45,619 bases of DNA from Maricaulis sp. (GCA_029251785.1 JAQXCQ010000042.1:1-45619), one strand, 5' to 3'. Shown: positions 32,837 through 41,555, counted from the first letter of the stretch. Numbers and translations: made by a program. The notes: generated by a model from the sequence alone, not told the origin.

Positions 32837-33622
32837 ATGACCCTCGCTGTAATTGTTCAGGCCAGACACGGCTCTACCCGACTTCCAGGCAAGATTTTGA
32901 ATCCACTCGGACGCAAGACTGCCTTGATTCGAGTGCTTGAACGCTGCGAGCGAATTCCAGGTGTGGACAAGGTGATCTGCGCGATTCCCGATACTAAGGC
33001 TGATGATGCGGTGGCCGACAATGCTATCAAGGCCGGTTTTGATGTGAGCCGTGGGTCCGAGCAAGATGTGCTGTCGCGCTACGCCAAGGCGGCGCGCGAT
33101 TTCGACATCAGCCATGTGATGCGCGTGACGAGTGATTGCCCGTTTCTGGACCCGGAAATCTGCGGGCAAGTGATTGATCTGCTGCGGGAGTCGAAAGCCG
33201 ATTACGCGACCAATACCATGCCGGCTCTTTTTCCGCATGGGCTTGATTGTGAAGTGTTTCCTGCTGTTCTTCTCCATGAAGCGGATCGCCTATCTTCAAG
33301 CGCGTTGGAGCGAGAGCATGTCACGCCGTGGCTACGCCAGCATCCCCATCTGCAGCGCGCGAATTTACGGGGGGCAGGCCAGGGGCTTGAGCGTTTGCGC
33401 TGGACTCTGGATTACGCGGAAGATTTGGCATTTTGCGAAGCGGTTTTTGGCGCGATGGGCGAGGCCGCAGCCACTGTTTCTGCCGGTGAATTGGCGGCGC
33501 TTTGTCTTCGCCGCCCGGATCTTGTGTCGATCAATGCCTGCCGACTTGATGAGACCCGTTTGACGGATGCGGAAGCCGCAGAAATCGCCACCGCACCTGT
33601 GTCGCTTTTGAGCGCGGCCTGA
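32837..33622 (+). CDS. pseF: CMP-pseudaminic acid cytidylyltransferase PseF
   Basis: A 261-residue SpsF/NeuA-like nucleotidyltransferase that activates Pse with CTP, the last step before transfer by FlmG. The intact CTP-binding signature QARHGSTRLPGK is at residues 8-19, the metal-binding SDCPFLDPE at 99-107, and FPHGLDCEVF is family-typical. AAGGAT six bases before the ATG supports the start. It is divergent from pseB. The nucleotide-binding motifs are intact, in contrast to the related protein at 14040-14768. Confidence 0.92.
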   Translation: MTLAVIVQARHGSTRLPGKILNPLGRKTALIRVLERCERIPGVDKVICAIPDTKADDAVADNAIKAGFDVSRGSEQDVLSRYAKAARDFDISHVMRVTSDCPFLDPEICGQVIDLLRESKADYATNTMPALFPHGLDCEVFPAVLLHEADRLSSSALEREHVTPWLRQHPHLQRANLRGAGQGLERLRWTLDYAEDLAFCEAVFGAMGEAAATVSAGELAALCLRRPDLVSINACRLDETRLTDAEAAEIATAPVSLLSAA

Positions 33623-33705
33623 AATCTCATTTTAACTGTAAATCGCAACGCTTTGTTCGGATTCATTGGGCACAATGGAATGCTGAGATCATAGGAGTGT
33701 GAGTT

Positions 33706-36453
33706 GTGCCGATTGTGAGTATGGATATGGGCGTTCTGGCGAGCTGGTATCAAGCTCGCAACGACCTGTCTTATGCTTCGCAAGCGGCGCTTGCAGGGAG
33801 TCGCGATTCTCAACTGGCATCCAAGAATGCCGTGATCGCGCCCTGGGATGTCCGCGGTGAAGTTTCCAAGCTCGAAGATATGCGGCGAAGCGTGTTGGCG
33901 ACCGGGGTTTTCTTCAGCGACAAGACGAGCGAGTTTTCACGCATTGATGCCCCGCAGGAACACAAAGACCTGTTTGATATGTATCAGGGTCTCAAGCGCA
34001 TGCTGTCGGTCGCAGAAGAGGCGAAGGACAAAACCACCTCAGACAGTCAGCGACGGTTTTTGAATTCGCGTCTGCAGGGTGGCGTGTCGCAGTTGTCCAC
34101 ATTTTACGACACGCTGGATATGACGGAAGCGCTTCTGCTTAAGGGCGACAAGCTGTCCAAGGCAGAGAGTGATGTCACGATTTCTCGCGGTAAATCTGAA
34201 TATGTAACCGGCACGGTGCATACCGGCGATTTCGATGCAGAAGTTGCCAGTCTGACCGGAGACGTGCAGTTCAACATCGCCGTCAAGAAAAACGGTGTGA
34301 CCACTAATATCGCCATAAATCTGGCGGATATGGGTGCGACCGTACGAAATCTGGATAATATTTCTGCGCACATCAATACCGAGCTGGACGCGGCCGGCAT
34401 GCTAACAACGTTTTCGCGCGGCAAGGTTGGCGAAAAAGATGAAACTGGGGTGATTCCTGGTGCCGATTACGGCTTCAAAGTATCTGGAATCAGCACTGAA
34501 GAAGTTTCGTTTAGTGCCTCTGGAGGCAGTGCCGCCATTTACCTGGCGGGAACATCGGGACTTGGTGACAAAGCCGGCGGTCAAATCGTTAAATTGACGG
34601 ATGTCGACAGTGCCAGCCCGACCACAGCTTATGCCGTTCGCTATGATGCCGATCCCGACACCGAGACCGTTGAGGTCAATGAGTTACTCAAGGACGAAGA
34701 GGGTGCTGAGGCCAGAACCGTCGACAGCCCCAATCCGCTGGAGATCAAATCCAGCGTGACTGCCGCCGATGGAAGTTTGCTGGTTGTTGGCCTGACCACG
34801 GCCAGCACGGACGGTATCTCCATCAAGGGCGAGCAGGACATGGTGCTGGCCAAGTATGATTCGACCGGCAAGCAATTGTGGAGCCGGGTCCTGGGCTCGT
34901 CCGGTGATGCGGAAGGGACGAGTATCGCGCTCGACGATAGCGGCGATATCGTGGTGGCCGGCAAGGTTGAGGGTGTGCTTGGCACGACCTCAGACATTGG
35001 AGGCACAGACAGTTTTGTGGCCAAATATGACGCCAATGGTGTCGAGCAATGGCTGCAGCGGTATGGCGGCACAGGGGATGACAAGACAACGTCGGTGGCT
35101 GTCGCGACTGACGGCACGGTCTATGTCGCCGGCGACGCCAAGACCGCGCTCGGTGGAGAAGCTCATCTCGGCGGAGCGACTGACGGTTATCTCCGTGCGA
35201 TCGATAGCGATGGCAAGACGCTTTACACCCGCCGGGTTGGCAGTACGGGTGATGAAACGATCTCATCCATTTCGGTCGCCAGTGATGGCGCGCTCATTGT
35301 CGCCAGCCAGGAAGATGGCAATGCGGTGATCCGCAAATTTGCCTCGGGTGATGGAAGTTCGGCTGCGATCTGGGAACAGAATCTTGGGAATTTAGAAGCC
35401 GGCCGCATCGGCGATATCGCAGTTGATGGCACAGACATATATATTGCAGGATCCGCGGGTAGCACCTTTGCACCCAGCGCAGCCATCGTGGCCAATTCCG
35501 GCGGAGAGCGGGACGCGTTTCTGGTTAAATTGACCGATGGCGCGTCGGCGACAGTCGACTACACAACATTCCTGGGATCCGACAAGGATGAGACCGCCAA
35601 CTCGATTACGGTTTCGGGCGGCAAAGTATATCTGGGTGGCAAGACCACAGGCGATTTGCCGGGCCAAACAGCGGTGGGTGAGCGCGATGCATTCGCCGCG
35701 GCCTTTACCGCCAGTTCTGGTGCGCTGGACTGGGTAACGCAGATTGGTGGCCGTGAGGGCGTCAATGAGACAACCGGGATTTCAGTGGTTGCGGGCGGTG
35801 ATTCTATCCTCGACTCGCTTGGCCTGCCTGCGGGCAAGCTGGCCTATGCGGATAGCCGTGTTGTGACCGATCGGAGTTCCGCGCGGACCGGGGATCATTT
35901 CTACATTTCGGTTGATGGTGGTCGCCGCAAGAAAATCACCATTGATGGTGATGATACGATGCGGGCGCTGACCTTCAAGATTAATGCGGCCCTGGTGTTG
36001 GACGGCAATGCCGATGTTCGACGTGCATCTGCAGGCGATATGCTGCGGATTACGCCAAAAGAGGGTACGCGGATTGAACTCTTTGCCGGATCCGAGGGGC
36101 AGGATTTACTGAAATCGCTCGGCGTGACCGCGGGCTCCATCATCAATACGCCCTCCTTGCTGGATGATAGTGCGTCGTCTGATGCGCCGAAAATCTTTGC
36201 GATGGGTCTGCCGACCAGTTTTGATCTGACGGACTATAAAAGTGCGGAGAAGGCCTATGAAGCCATCGAAGCGGCCATGGCTGTCGTGCAACGAACGTTT
36301 CGCGAAATCACAACGTCGGATGCGTTGAAGGAATTGACCAGTGGCAAGCCCGGCAAGACTGGCGGCACTGTACCGGCGTATCTCACCGCACAAATCGCCA
36401 ATTATTCTGCCGGCCTTGAGCGGCTGGGCGGAGGCGGCGGAGCCTTCTTCTAG
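33706..36453 (+). CDS. large flagellar filament/hook-associated protein with beta-propeller insert
   Basis: A 915-residue protein. Residues 1-150 are helical and flagellin/FlgL-like in composition (LEDMRRSVLATG; LNSRLQGGVSQLSTFYDTLD). At about 200-240 is a Flagellin_IN-like module (NGVTTNIAINL...NISAHINTELDAAG). About 345-695 holds five or six beta-propeller (SBBP-like) repeats near 57 residues long, of the kind SIALDDSGDIVVAG...FVAKYDANGVEQW. A second IN-like module (GGRRKKITIDGDDTMRALTFKINAA) lies near 740, and a helical C-terminus ends ANYSAGLERLGGGGGAFF. No signal peptide is seen, so type III export is likely. AGGAG precedes the GTG start. It could be a FlaEY-type or cap/hook-associated protein; exact identity is uncertain. 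Confidence 0.6.
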   Translation: MPIVSMDMGVLASWYQARNDLSYASQAALAGSRDSQLASKNAVIAPWDVRGEVSKLEDMRRSVLATGVFFSDKTSEFSRIDAPQEHKDLFDMYQGLKRMLSVAEEAKDKTTSDSQRRFLNSRLQGGVSQLSTFYDTLDMTEALLLKGDKLSKAESDVTISRGKSEYVTGTVHTGDFDAEVASLTGDVQFNIAVKKNGVTTNIAINLADMGATVRNLDNISAHINTELDAAGMLTTFSRGKVGEKDETGVIPGADYGFKVSGISTEEVSFSASGGSAAIYLAGTSGLGDKAGGQIVKLTDVDSASPTTAYAVRYDADPDTETVEVNELLKDEEGAEARTVDSPNPLEIKSSVTAADGSLLVVGLTTASTDGISIKGEQDMVLAKYDSTGKQLWSRVLGSSGDAEGTSIALDDSGDIVVAGKVEGVLGTTSDIGGTDSFVAKYDANGVEQWLQRYGGTGDDKTTSVAVATDGTVYVAGDAKTALGGEAHLGGATDGYLRAIDSDGKTLYTRRVGSTGDETISSISVASDGALIVASQEDGNAVIRKFASGDGSSAAIWEQNLGNLEAGRIGDIAVDGTDIYIAGSAGSTFAPSAAIVANSGGERDAFLVKLTDGASATVDYTTFLGSDKDETANSITVSGGKVYLGGKTTGDLPGQTAVGERDAFAAAFTASSGALDWVTQIGGREGVNETTGISVVAGGDSILDSLGLPAGKLAYADSRVVTDRSSARTGDHFYISVDGGRRKKITIDGDDTMRALTFKINAALVLDGNADVRRASAGDMLRITPKEGTRIELFAGSEGQDLLKSLGVTAGSIINTPSLLDDSASSDAPKIFAMGLPTSFDLTDYKSAEKAYEAIEAAMAVVQRTFREITTSDALKELTSGKPGKTGGTVPAYLTAQIANYSAGLERLGGGGGAFF

Positions 36454-36472
36454 CGCCTGAAGAATGACACAC

Positions 36473-36507
36473 AAAAAAGCGCACTCCTGTCAGGGGCGCG
36501 CTTTTTT
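36473..36507. terminator. bidirectional terminator
   Basis: AAAAAAGCGC (36473-36482) pairs with GCGCTTTTTT (36498-36507) with more pairing inside. A-tract and T-tract let it serve both the beta-propeller gene and the minus-strand flgI operon that ends just after it. Confidence 0.92.
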
Positions 36508-36532
36508 GTTGTTCGGACGGGCGTGTTCGGTG

Positions 36533-36979
36533 TCAGGCGGTCTGATTTATCGCAAGGGCAAAGCCGGTATTACCCGCGGGTTGTCCAGCCCCCGGCCCAT
36601 ATCCGCCGCCCGCGGTTCTTTGGCGAACCGCCTCATCAGCGATGGCTTTGACAACGCCTTCAGTGACTTGTTTGGCGGCGCCGACAGCATGTCCATTCTC
36701 GGTCAGGGCAGAATGGAATAATTCCGTCGCCTTGCGCAGGGAGAGCTTGATCGTCTGGGAGGCGCCTGAAAAACGGGATGGCTCCCGCCCGGCGCGGCTC
36801 ACTTCACTTCTGTAAAGCGCGGCGAGTTCCGACTTCTCCGCCTGCAGGCTGAGAGCGTCTTGCGGCCGGTGAGCCTGAAACATCCGGGTTTCACGAACGA
36901 TAAGGTCTGTCAGGCGTGTCGTGAGGTTAAGGAGAGCCTGGGTGCGTTCGGCACCATTGGCTGCCGCGAGTTCATTCAT
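36533..36979 (-). CDS. FlgN/FlbY-like flagellar protein
   Basis: A 148-residue mostly helical protein with an FlgN-like arrangement: long helices LTTRLTDLIVRETRMFQAHRPQDALSLQAEKSELAALYRSEV (residues 19-60) and a second long helix, then a Gly/Pro-rich tail (GGGYGPGAGQPAG). FlgN proteins chaperone hook-junction proteins; in Caulobacter a FlbY protein is found with basal-body genes. It overlaps the FlgJ-like gene by four bases as the last gene of the flgI operon. Family assignment is moderate. Confidence 0.65.
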   Translation of the reverse strand: MNELAAANGAERTQALLNLTTRLTDLIVRETRMFQAHRPQDALSLQAEKSELAALYRSEVSRAGREPSRFSGASQTIKLSLRKATELFHSALTENGHAVGAAKQVTEGVVKAIADEAVRQRTAGGGYGPGAGQPAGNTGFALAINQTA

Positions 36980-37359
36980 GTTGCGTCTCCTTCCGGGGCT
37001 TGATCCAATTGATCTGTAAATGTGGAGGCGGCTTGATTGGCGGCTTCCTGATAACGCAAAATTTCCGTGGTCAATCGATCGGCAAGGCCCAGTCCTCCGG
37101 ACTGTGCCATGACATTCGCATACTCTTCGTGCAGCAGGCCGCTAAAGGCGCGTTCGCCAGCACCACCACCGAACTCACTGTCCTGCTCAGTCTGGGCGAA
37201 CATTTGCTCGAGCATCTGTGCGAGGAAGAAGGATTCAAATTCCTCCGCGGCCGCGCGTGCGGCTTCCTCAGTGCGAGCGGTTGGGGTGGGAACAGGTGCG
37301 TTGCTACGTGCAGTTTCGACGGCGGAATTGAGCTGAAGTTCGAGCATGCCTTCCATCAC
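36976..37359 (-). CDS. flgJ: FlgJ-like rod-binding protein
   Basis: A 127-residue protein with the rod-binding domain only: EEAARAAAEEFESFFLAQMLEQMF (residues 31-54), then GGGAGERAFSGLLHEEYANVMAQSGGLGLADRL, matching the FlgJ N-terminal domain. The muramidase domain of enteric FlgJ is absent, as usual in alphaproteobacteria. It acts in the periplasm as rod assembly scaffold. The GTG start overlaps the flgI stop by four bases; the adjacent ATG one codon later is equally possible. Confidence 0.85.
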   Translation of the reverse strand: MMEGMLELQLNSAVETARSNAPVPTPTARTEEAARAAAEEFESFFLAQMLEQMFAQTEQDSEFGGGAGERAFSGLLHEEYANVMAQSGGLGLADRLTTEILRYQEAANQAASTFTDQLDQAPEGDAT

Positions 37360-38450
37360 AGCACCACGATATCGGCTTGCAAGGCGCCCGAGGCCTTGAT
37401 GGCTTGCAATATGGTGATCATGTCGCGCGGGCTGACGCCCATGGCGTTGAGACCATCGACAAGTTCTCGCAGTGAGACGCCGCCATCGAGAACGCCCATT
37501 TGCATCTGATCTTCTTCAACCGAAACGTCAGTGCGAGGGAGGACGACGGTCTCGCCATCTGAGAAGGGAGCAGGCTGACTGGCGATCGGGCTCTCACTGA
37601 CACTGATCGTCAAATTGCCCTGGGCAATGGCGACAGTAGAGACGCGGACATCTTCGCCCATCACGATCGTGCCGGTGGCTTCGTCGATGATGACCCGGGC
37701 CGGCAGATCCGGCTGGACACGCAATTGCTCGATTTCCGCGAGTAATACGACCATGTCGCCCTCAAAGTCACTTGGGCGGGTCAATGTGATCGTCGCAGAA
37801 TCGGTTGCGTGGGCCGCGGGGCTTCCAAGATAGGCATTGATCGCCTCAACCATCCGGAGGGCGGTCGTAATATCGGGGTTGCGCAGTGAAAGGCGCAGGG
37901 ATTCCTGTGAGGAGAGAGAGAAACCCGTCTCACGCTCAACAATGCCTCCGTTTGCGATCCGACCATTTGTTGGAACGCCGCGTGTAATCGTGGCACCATC
38001 GCCCTCGGCGGCAAATCCGCCAACGGCGATCCCGCCACTGGCAACCGCATAAACATCGCCATTGGCCGCCCGCAGCGGCGACATGACAAGGGTCCCGCCC
38101 TGCAGGCTGCTGGCATCACCCAGCGCAGAAACGGTGACATCGAGGCGCGTTCCCGGCGTGGCAAAAGCAGGCAGATCGGCGGTGATCAAGACAGCCGCAA
38201 CATTGCGGGTTGTCATCGTTGTTCCGGAGGTCGAGATATTGAACTCTTCGAGCATTGCTTCCAGAGCCTGCTGCATAAACGGCGAATTTCGTGTGGAATC
38301 ACCGGTTCCATTGAGGCCAACGACCAGACCCATGCCGGTTAACTGGTTATCCCGGATGCCCTCGACATTGACGATGTCCTTAATGCGCGAAGAAGCCTGA
38401 ACCGGCGTGGCCAGGCTGAGGGCGGCAAGGAGGGCAATAAAGAAGCGCAT
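37356..38450 (-). CDS. flgI: flagellar P-ring protein FlgI
   Basis: A 364-residue periplasmic protein with a Sec signal peptide (MRFFIALLAALSLATPVQA). The hallmark starts IKDIVNVEGIRDNQLTGMGLVVGLNGTGDS, continues with KNVAAV-like MTTRNVAAVLITADLP, and ends with SLRELVDGLNAMGVSPRDMITILQAIKASGALQADIVVL. It forms the P ring around the rod in the peptidoglycan layer. First gene of a three-gene operon transcribed from a sigma-54 promoter at 38484-38499 and divergent from fliX. Confidence 0.96.
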   Translation of the reverse strand: MRFFIALLAALSLATPVQASSRIKDIVNVEGIRDNQLTGMGLVVGLNGTGDSTRNSPFMQQALEAMLEEFNISTSGTTMTTRNVAAVLITADLPAFATPGTRLDVTVSALGDASSLQGGTLVMSPLRAANGDVYAVASGGIAVGGFAAEGDGATITRGVPTNGRIANGGIVERETGFSLSSQESLRLSLRNPDITTALRMVEAINAYLGSPAAHATDSATITLTRPSDFEGDMVVLLAEIEQLRVQPDLPARVIIDEATGTIVMGEDVRVSTVAIAQGNLTISVSESPIASQPAPFSDGETVVLPRTDVSVEEDQMQMGVLDGGVSLRELVDGLNAMGVSPRDMITILQAIKASGALQADIVVL

Positions 38451-38483
38451 GGATGGTCTCCAGAGAGGTTATGCCTGCTTCCT

Positions 38484-38499
38484 TGCCAATCATGTGCCA
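38484..38499 (-). promoter_or_regulatory. sigma-54 promoter of the flgI operon
   Basis: On the minus strand TGGCACATGATTGGCA: GG (38498-38497), ten bases, GC (38486-38485). Start expected near 38473, about 23 bases before the flgI ATG. Confidence 0.75.
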
Positions 38500-38604
38500 G
38501 AGATACCGTCTCTGCTCCGCATTTTAATCGTTGCAAAACAATGATTTGAGGGATTGAACTTGCCGCCGTAAGGCCGGTAAATAGCGCCGAGGGCTTGTCT
38601 TGCT

Positions 38605-38619
38605 CGGCAGGTATTGCCG
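38605..38619. promoter_or_regulatory. FlbD/ftr-like palindrome between flgI and fliX
   Basis: CGGCA-GGTAT-TGCCG, a perfect palindrome, about 110 bases upstream of the flgI sigma-54 promoter and about 16 bases before the fliX CtrA box. It could activate one side and repress the other. Confidence 0.65.
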
Positions 38620-38634
38620 TGGCTATTGCTAAGG

Positions 38635-38649
38635 TTAAGACTCTGTTAA
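38635..38649. promoter_or_regulatory. CtrA box of fliX
   Basis: TTAA-GACTCTG-TTAA, an exact match to the CtrA consensus, 49 bases upstream of the fliX start. In Caulobacter fliX is a CtrA-dependent class II flagellar gene. Confidence 0.75.
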
Positions 38650-38697
38650 TCGGTCGGGTTCAACTCTTAGAGCACTCCAAAAGGAACGATTCTTGTC

Positions 38698-39108
38698 ATG
38701 AAAGTCACCGGCCCAGGCGCTTCTAGCACCGTCTCAACCGCAAAACGTAAGTCCTCCGCCAGTCGCGCGGGTGGATCGTTCACGCTTGAGAGCGCGGAAA
38801 CAGCCTCTGCCGCCACATCGACAGCGAGCGCGTCAGCCGTGCAATCTGTTGACGCGATTTTGGCGCTTCAATCTGTTGGTGATTTTACCGAAGCCAAGAA
38901 ACGCGCCACGTCGCGTGCTCACAATTTGCTGGATGTTCTGGACGAATTAAAGCTGGCCTTGTTGGAAGGTGGTTTGCCTCGCAACAAGCTGGTTGCATTG
39001 ATGAATTTACTTCAAGACAGGCGTGATGACACCAATGATGCCTCATTGGAAGCTGTGCTCGATGAAGTTGAAATTCGGGCCGCCGTCGAGCTCGCCAAAT
39101 TCGGTTGA
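38698..39108 (+). CDS. fliX: flagellar assembly regulator FliX
   Basis: A 136-residue protein with the FliX layout. After the N-terminal MKVTGPGASSTVSTAKRKS come a low-complexity Ser/Ala region, then VQSVDAILALQSVGDFTEAKKRATSRAHNLLDVLDELKLALLEGGLP (about residues 49-98) and a helical C-terminus. FliX couples basal-body assembly to activation of the sigma-54 regulator FlbD. It is divergent from flgI, as in Caulobacter, and has an exact CtrA box. It is followed by dksA on the same strand after 191 bases. Confidence 0.93.
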   Translation: MKVTGPGASSTVSTAKRKSSASRAGGSFTLESAETASAATSTASASAVQSVDAILALQSVGDFTEAKKRATSRAHNLLDVLDELKLALLEGGLPRNKLVALMNLLQDRRDDTNDASLEAVLDEVEIRAAVELAKFG

Positions 39109-39299
39109 TCGGTAAATCGCAGAGATAATTGCGACAATTCACCATAATCGAGACACTGTTTTTTCAACATTTTTTGCTATTTGCCCCGCATGTTGGTTGT
39201 TGAGCAGCGCCCTGCGTTGACTTGACCGGTTACCTGAATATGCTCCGCAGCGCTTTCTGGGGGAGCATGGGTGTACCGTAAGTAGTTGAATGGAAAGCT

Positions 39300-39728
39300 A
39301 TGAGCGACTCTAACAAGATAGAATTGCCGGCGGATTACAAACCGTCGAAAGACGAACCGTTTATGGACGAGCGTCAGCGCGAGTATTTCCGGCAGAAACT
39401 TTCCAATTGGAAAGAAGAGCTGATCCGCGAAAGCAAGTCCACGATTTCAAATTTGCAATTGGACCATGGCACGTCGCCAGATCTTGCCGATCGTGCGTCA
39501 ACTGAGACTGATCGGTCCTTGGAATTGCGTGCCCGCGACCGTCAGCGCAAATTGATCTCTAAGATTGATGGGGCGCTTCGCCGGATCGAGGACGATTCAT
39601 ATGGGTATTGCGAAGAGACAGGCGAACCCATTGGTCTCGCGCGTCTCGATGCGCGTCCGGTTGCGACCCTCAGCCTGGAGGCGCAGGAGCGCCATGAGCG
39701 CAAGGAACGCGTCCACCGGGATAGCTAG
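39300..39728 (+). CDS. dksA: RNA polymerase-binding transcription factor DksA
   Basis: A 142-residue protein that binds the RNA polymerase secondary channel and acts with ppGpp. The coiled-coil tip is DLADRASTETDRSLELRARDRQRKLISKID (residues 61-90). The zinc-finger region YGYCEETGEPIGLARLDARPVATLSLEAQERHERKE is that of alphaproteobacterial DksA: only one of the four zinc Cys remains (C104), so zinc binding is reduced or lost. Its place beside fliX is conserved in relatives to my knowledge. A hairpin at 39765-39794 follows, oriented for the opposite strand. Confidence 0.93.
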   Translation: MSDSNKIELPADYKPSKDEPFMDERQREYFRQKLSNWKEELIRESKSTISNLQLDHGTSPDLADRASTETDRSLELRARDRQRKLISKIDGALRRIEDDSYGYCEETGEPIGLARLDARPVATLSLEAQERHERKERVHRDS

Positions 39729-39758
39729 TCTCGCACGCTGCCTTTACAAATTGAGATG

Positions 39759-39794
39759 AAAAAATGGGCCGCCATGTCGAAACATGACGGCCCA
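39759..39794 (-). terminator. terminator of the flgF-G-A-H operon
   Basis: TGGGCCG.CATG and CATG.CGGCCCA (39765-39794, one mismatch). Read on the minus strand the stem is followed by a six-T run, 62 bases after the flgH stop. Confidence 0.85.
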
Positions 39795-39856
39795 GTATAC
39801 CCGATGGTGGCGGGAGACTGTGTGAGGCGCCAGGCGCTGGAGTGCCTGGGCTTGCC

Positions 39857-40594
39857 TCAGAACGGCATCAGCAAATCATAGAGCTCCTGACCGTAGCGCG
39901 GGCGCTGCATGTCGGAAATATGTCCCCGACCGCCGTAGGAAATACGCGCTTCCGCGATCTTCGTGTGCTCAATTGTATTTCCAGAGGAAATATCTTCGGG
40001 CCGGATGATGCCACTTATCAAAAGCTCACGAACTTCGTTATTGACCCGAACTTCCTGGCTGCCATTGAGCACTAATAAGCCGTTTGGCAGAACCTGGGTG
40101 ACAATCGCGGCAACGGTGAGCGAGACACTCTCCGTACGGTTGACGGCTCCAGACCCGTCTGTGCTTGATGTTGAGCTTAGATCTGCAAGGCTTGCAGGGT
40201 TGATACTGTCATTGAAAAAACCCGTGAGATCGGCACCAAAAAATTGCTCCATACCGGCTTCTTCAGCAGATGTTCGGCTGCGACTTGTGGAGTTTTGAAG
40301 CTGGGCACTGTCAGAAATATTGATGTTGACGGTGAGAAGATCGCCAACCCGAGAGGCCCGCGGATCACCAAAGAAACTGGATGTATTTGAAGACCAGAGA
40401 GAGTTGGTCGCCTGACGAATTTCTGGCGCGCGCATGGGCATTGGAATTTGTGACGGACCTGTGCCGGCGAGCGCAGCGGGGTTTGCGATTGGTGACATTG
40501 GCGGTGTCTGACCGACCTGGGCGATGCGGCCGGCCGCCGAACAAGCCTGAACGGCGAGAGACAGGGCGATGATAGCGGTAAGTTTGCGGATCAT
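39857..40594 (-). CDS. flgH: flagellar L-ring lipoprotein FlgH
   Basis: A 245-residue outer-membrane lipoprotein (lipobox VQAC, Cys18). FlgH features are SLWSSNTSSFFGDPRASRVGDLLTVNI, a middle region rich in Ser/Thr, VLPNGLLVLNGSQEVRVNNEVRELLISGIIRPEDIS, and the end YDLLMPF. It forms the L ring of the basal body. Last gene of the operon; 15 bases separate it from flgA. Confidence 0.95.
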   Translation of the reverse strand: MIRKLTAIIALSLAVQACSAAGRIAQVGQTPPMSPIANPAALAGTGPSQIPMPMRAPEIRQATNSLWSSNTSSFFGDPRASRVGDLLTVNINISDSAQLQNSTSRSRTSAEEAGMEQFFGADLTGFFNDSINPASLADLSSTSSTDGSGAVNRTESVSLTVAAIVTQVLPNGLLVLNGSQEVRVNNEVRELLISGIIRPEDISSGNTIEHTKIAEARISYGGRGHISDMQRPRYGQELYDLLMPF

Positions 40595-40609
40595 GGTGAG
40601 TTCTCTCTC

Positions 40610-41542
40610 TTAAAAGCTTGCGTTTGAACGCTGTCCGACGCGCGCGCGACCGGGCCCATCAACAACGGCTTCAATGGTGCGGTTGGACTGCAAATTGACG
40701 AAGCGTGCGACGTCACCCTGTGAGGCATTTTCGGTGGCTCGCGCGCTGACACTGAGCTGGATGCCCGGGGATTCGAAAATCAAAGTGACCAATTCGCCGC
40801 GGGTGACCATAAGTGGACGGGTTAGGTCAAAACTGCGCAAGGGTTCTGAAGCCCGCAAAGCCCGGCGCGCTTCAAAACCAATAATGCTGCTTGGATCCAA
40901 GACTGCGTCCGGGCGAACCCGATCGCTACGATGCGTTGTCCAGGCGATCATATCTGCAGTGATTTCCTGGCCCATGGCGACAGGGGCAGCGAGCACCGGA
41001 ATTTCCATCGTCGCATAGGCGCGGCCGGTGACACGAACCGTTTGCGCGCCATCATAGGGGCGGATTTCGGCTGCCAGCATGCCGGAGCGGGGTTCGAAAT
41101 TGACGGAAACAATCTGCGGCCCGCCCGCGCTGCTGACAGGGGCATGCAGAGACAGGGCCTGATTGGCCAGCTGAACCTGATGTGGTCGCCCTTCAATGGC
41201 AAACAATTCACCCTCAAGCATGTCCCGAAGTACGCTGGCTGTTACAGCGCGACTGGCACGACTGACGGTGATCCGGCGAAGCCCATTGGCATTTGACCAG
41301 GTCAAATCGTGTTCCGCGGCGAGATGGCGGACATAATTGACATCAATGGCCGAGCGTTGACCCGGAGCCGGTGCTCTGGCGACGACGACTTGAGCCGTCT
41401 CTCCCCCCACATCGAAGAGGTCACCCAGTGTTAGCTGGGCGCCCTCGACGCTGAGGTTTTCGCGCAAGAAGACATTTTCGTCGGCGTGAGCGGTTGGCGT
41501 GCTGACGAGAAGGGCTAATGCGAAGCAAGTTGAGCGTATCAT
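40610..41542 (-). CDS. flgA: P-ring formation protein FlgA
   Basis: A 310-residue periplasmic chaperone for FlgI with a signal peptide (MIRSTCFALALLVSTPTAHA). The C-terminal SAF-like part contains MEIPVLAAPVAMGQEITADMIAWTTHRSDR, FEARRALRASEPLRSFDLTRPLMVTRGELVTLIFESPGIQLS and the terminal VQSN-like FVNLQSNRTIEAVVDGPGRARVG. It is longer than enteric FlgA (about 220), as usual in alphaproteobacteria, with an extra N-terminal domain. Between flgG (13 bases) and flgH (15 bases) in the operon. Confidence 0.93.
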   Translation of the reverse strand: MIRSTCFALALLVSTPTAHADENVFLRENLSVEGAQLTLGDLFDVGGETAQVVVARAPAPGQRSAIDVNYVRHLAAEHDLTWSNANGLRRITVSRASRAVTASVLRDMLEGELFAIEGRPHQVQLANQALSLHAPVSSAGGPQIVSVNFEPRSGMLAAEIRPYDGAQTVRVTGRAYATMEIPVLAAPVAMGQEITADMIAWTTHRSDRVRPDAVLDPSSIIGFEARRALRASEPLRSFDLTRPLMVTRGELVTLIFESPGIQLSVSARATENASQGDVARFVNLQSNRTIEAVVDGPGRARVGQRSNASF

Positions 41543-41555
41543 TGGCTATCTCCCG

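Noticed and set aside
33680..33700. Sigma-54 promoter before the beta-propeller gene
   Set aside because: TGGGCACAATGGAATGC looks similar, but the GG to GC spacing is 11 or 12 bases.
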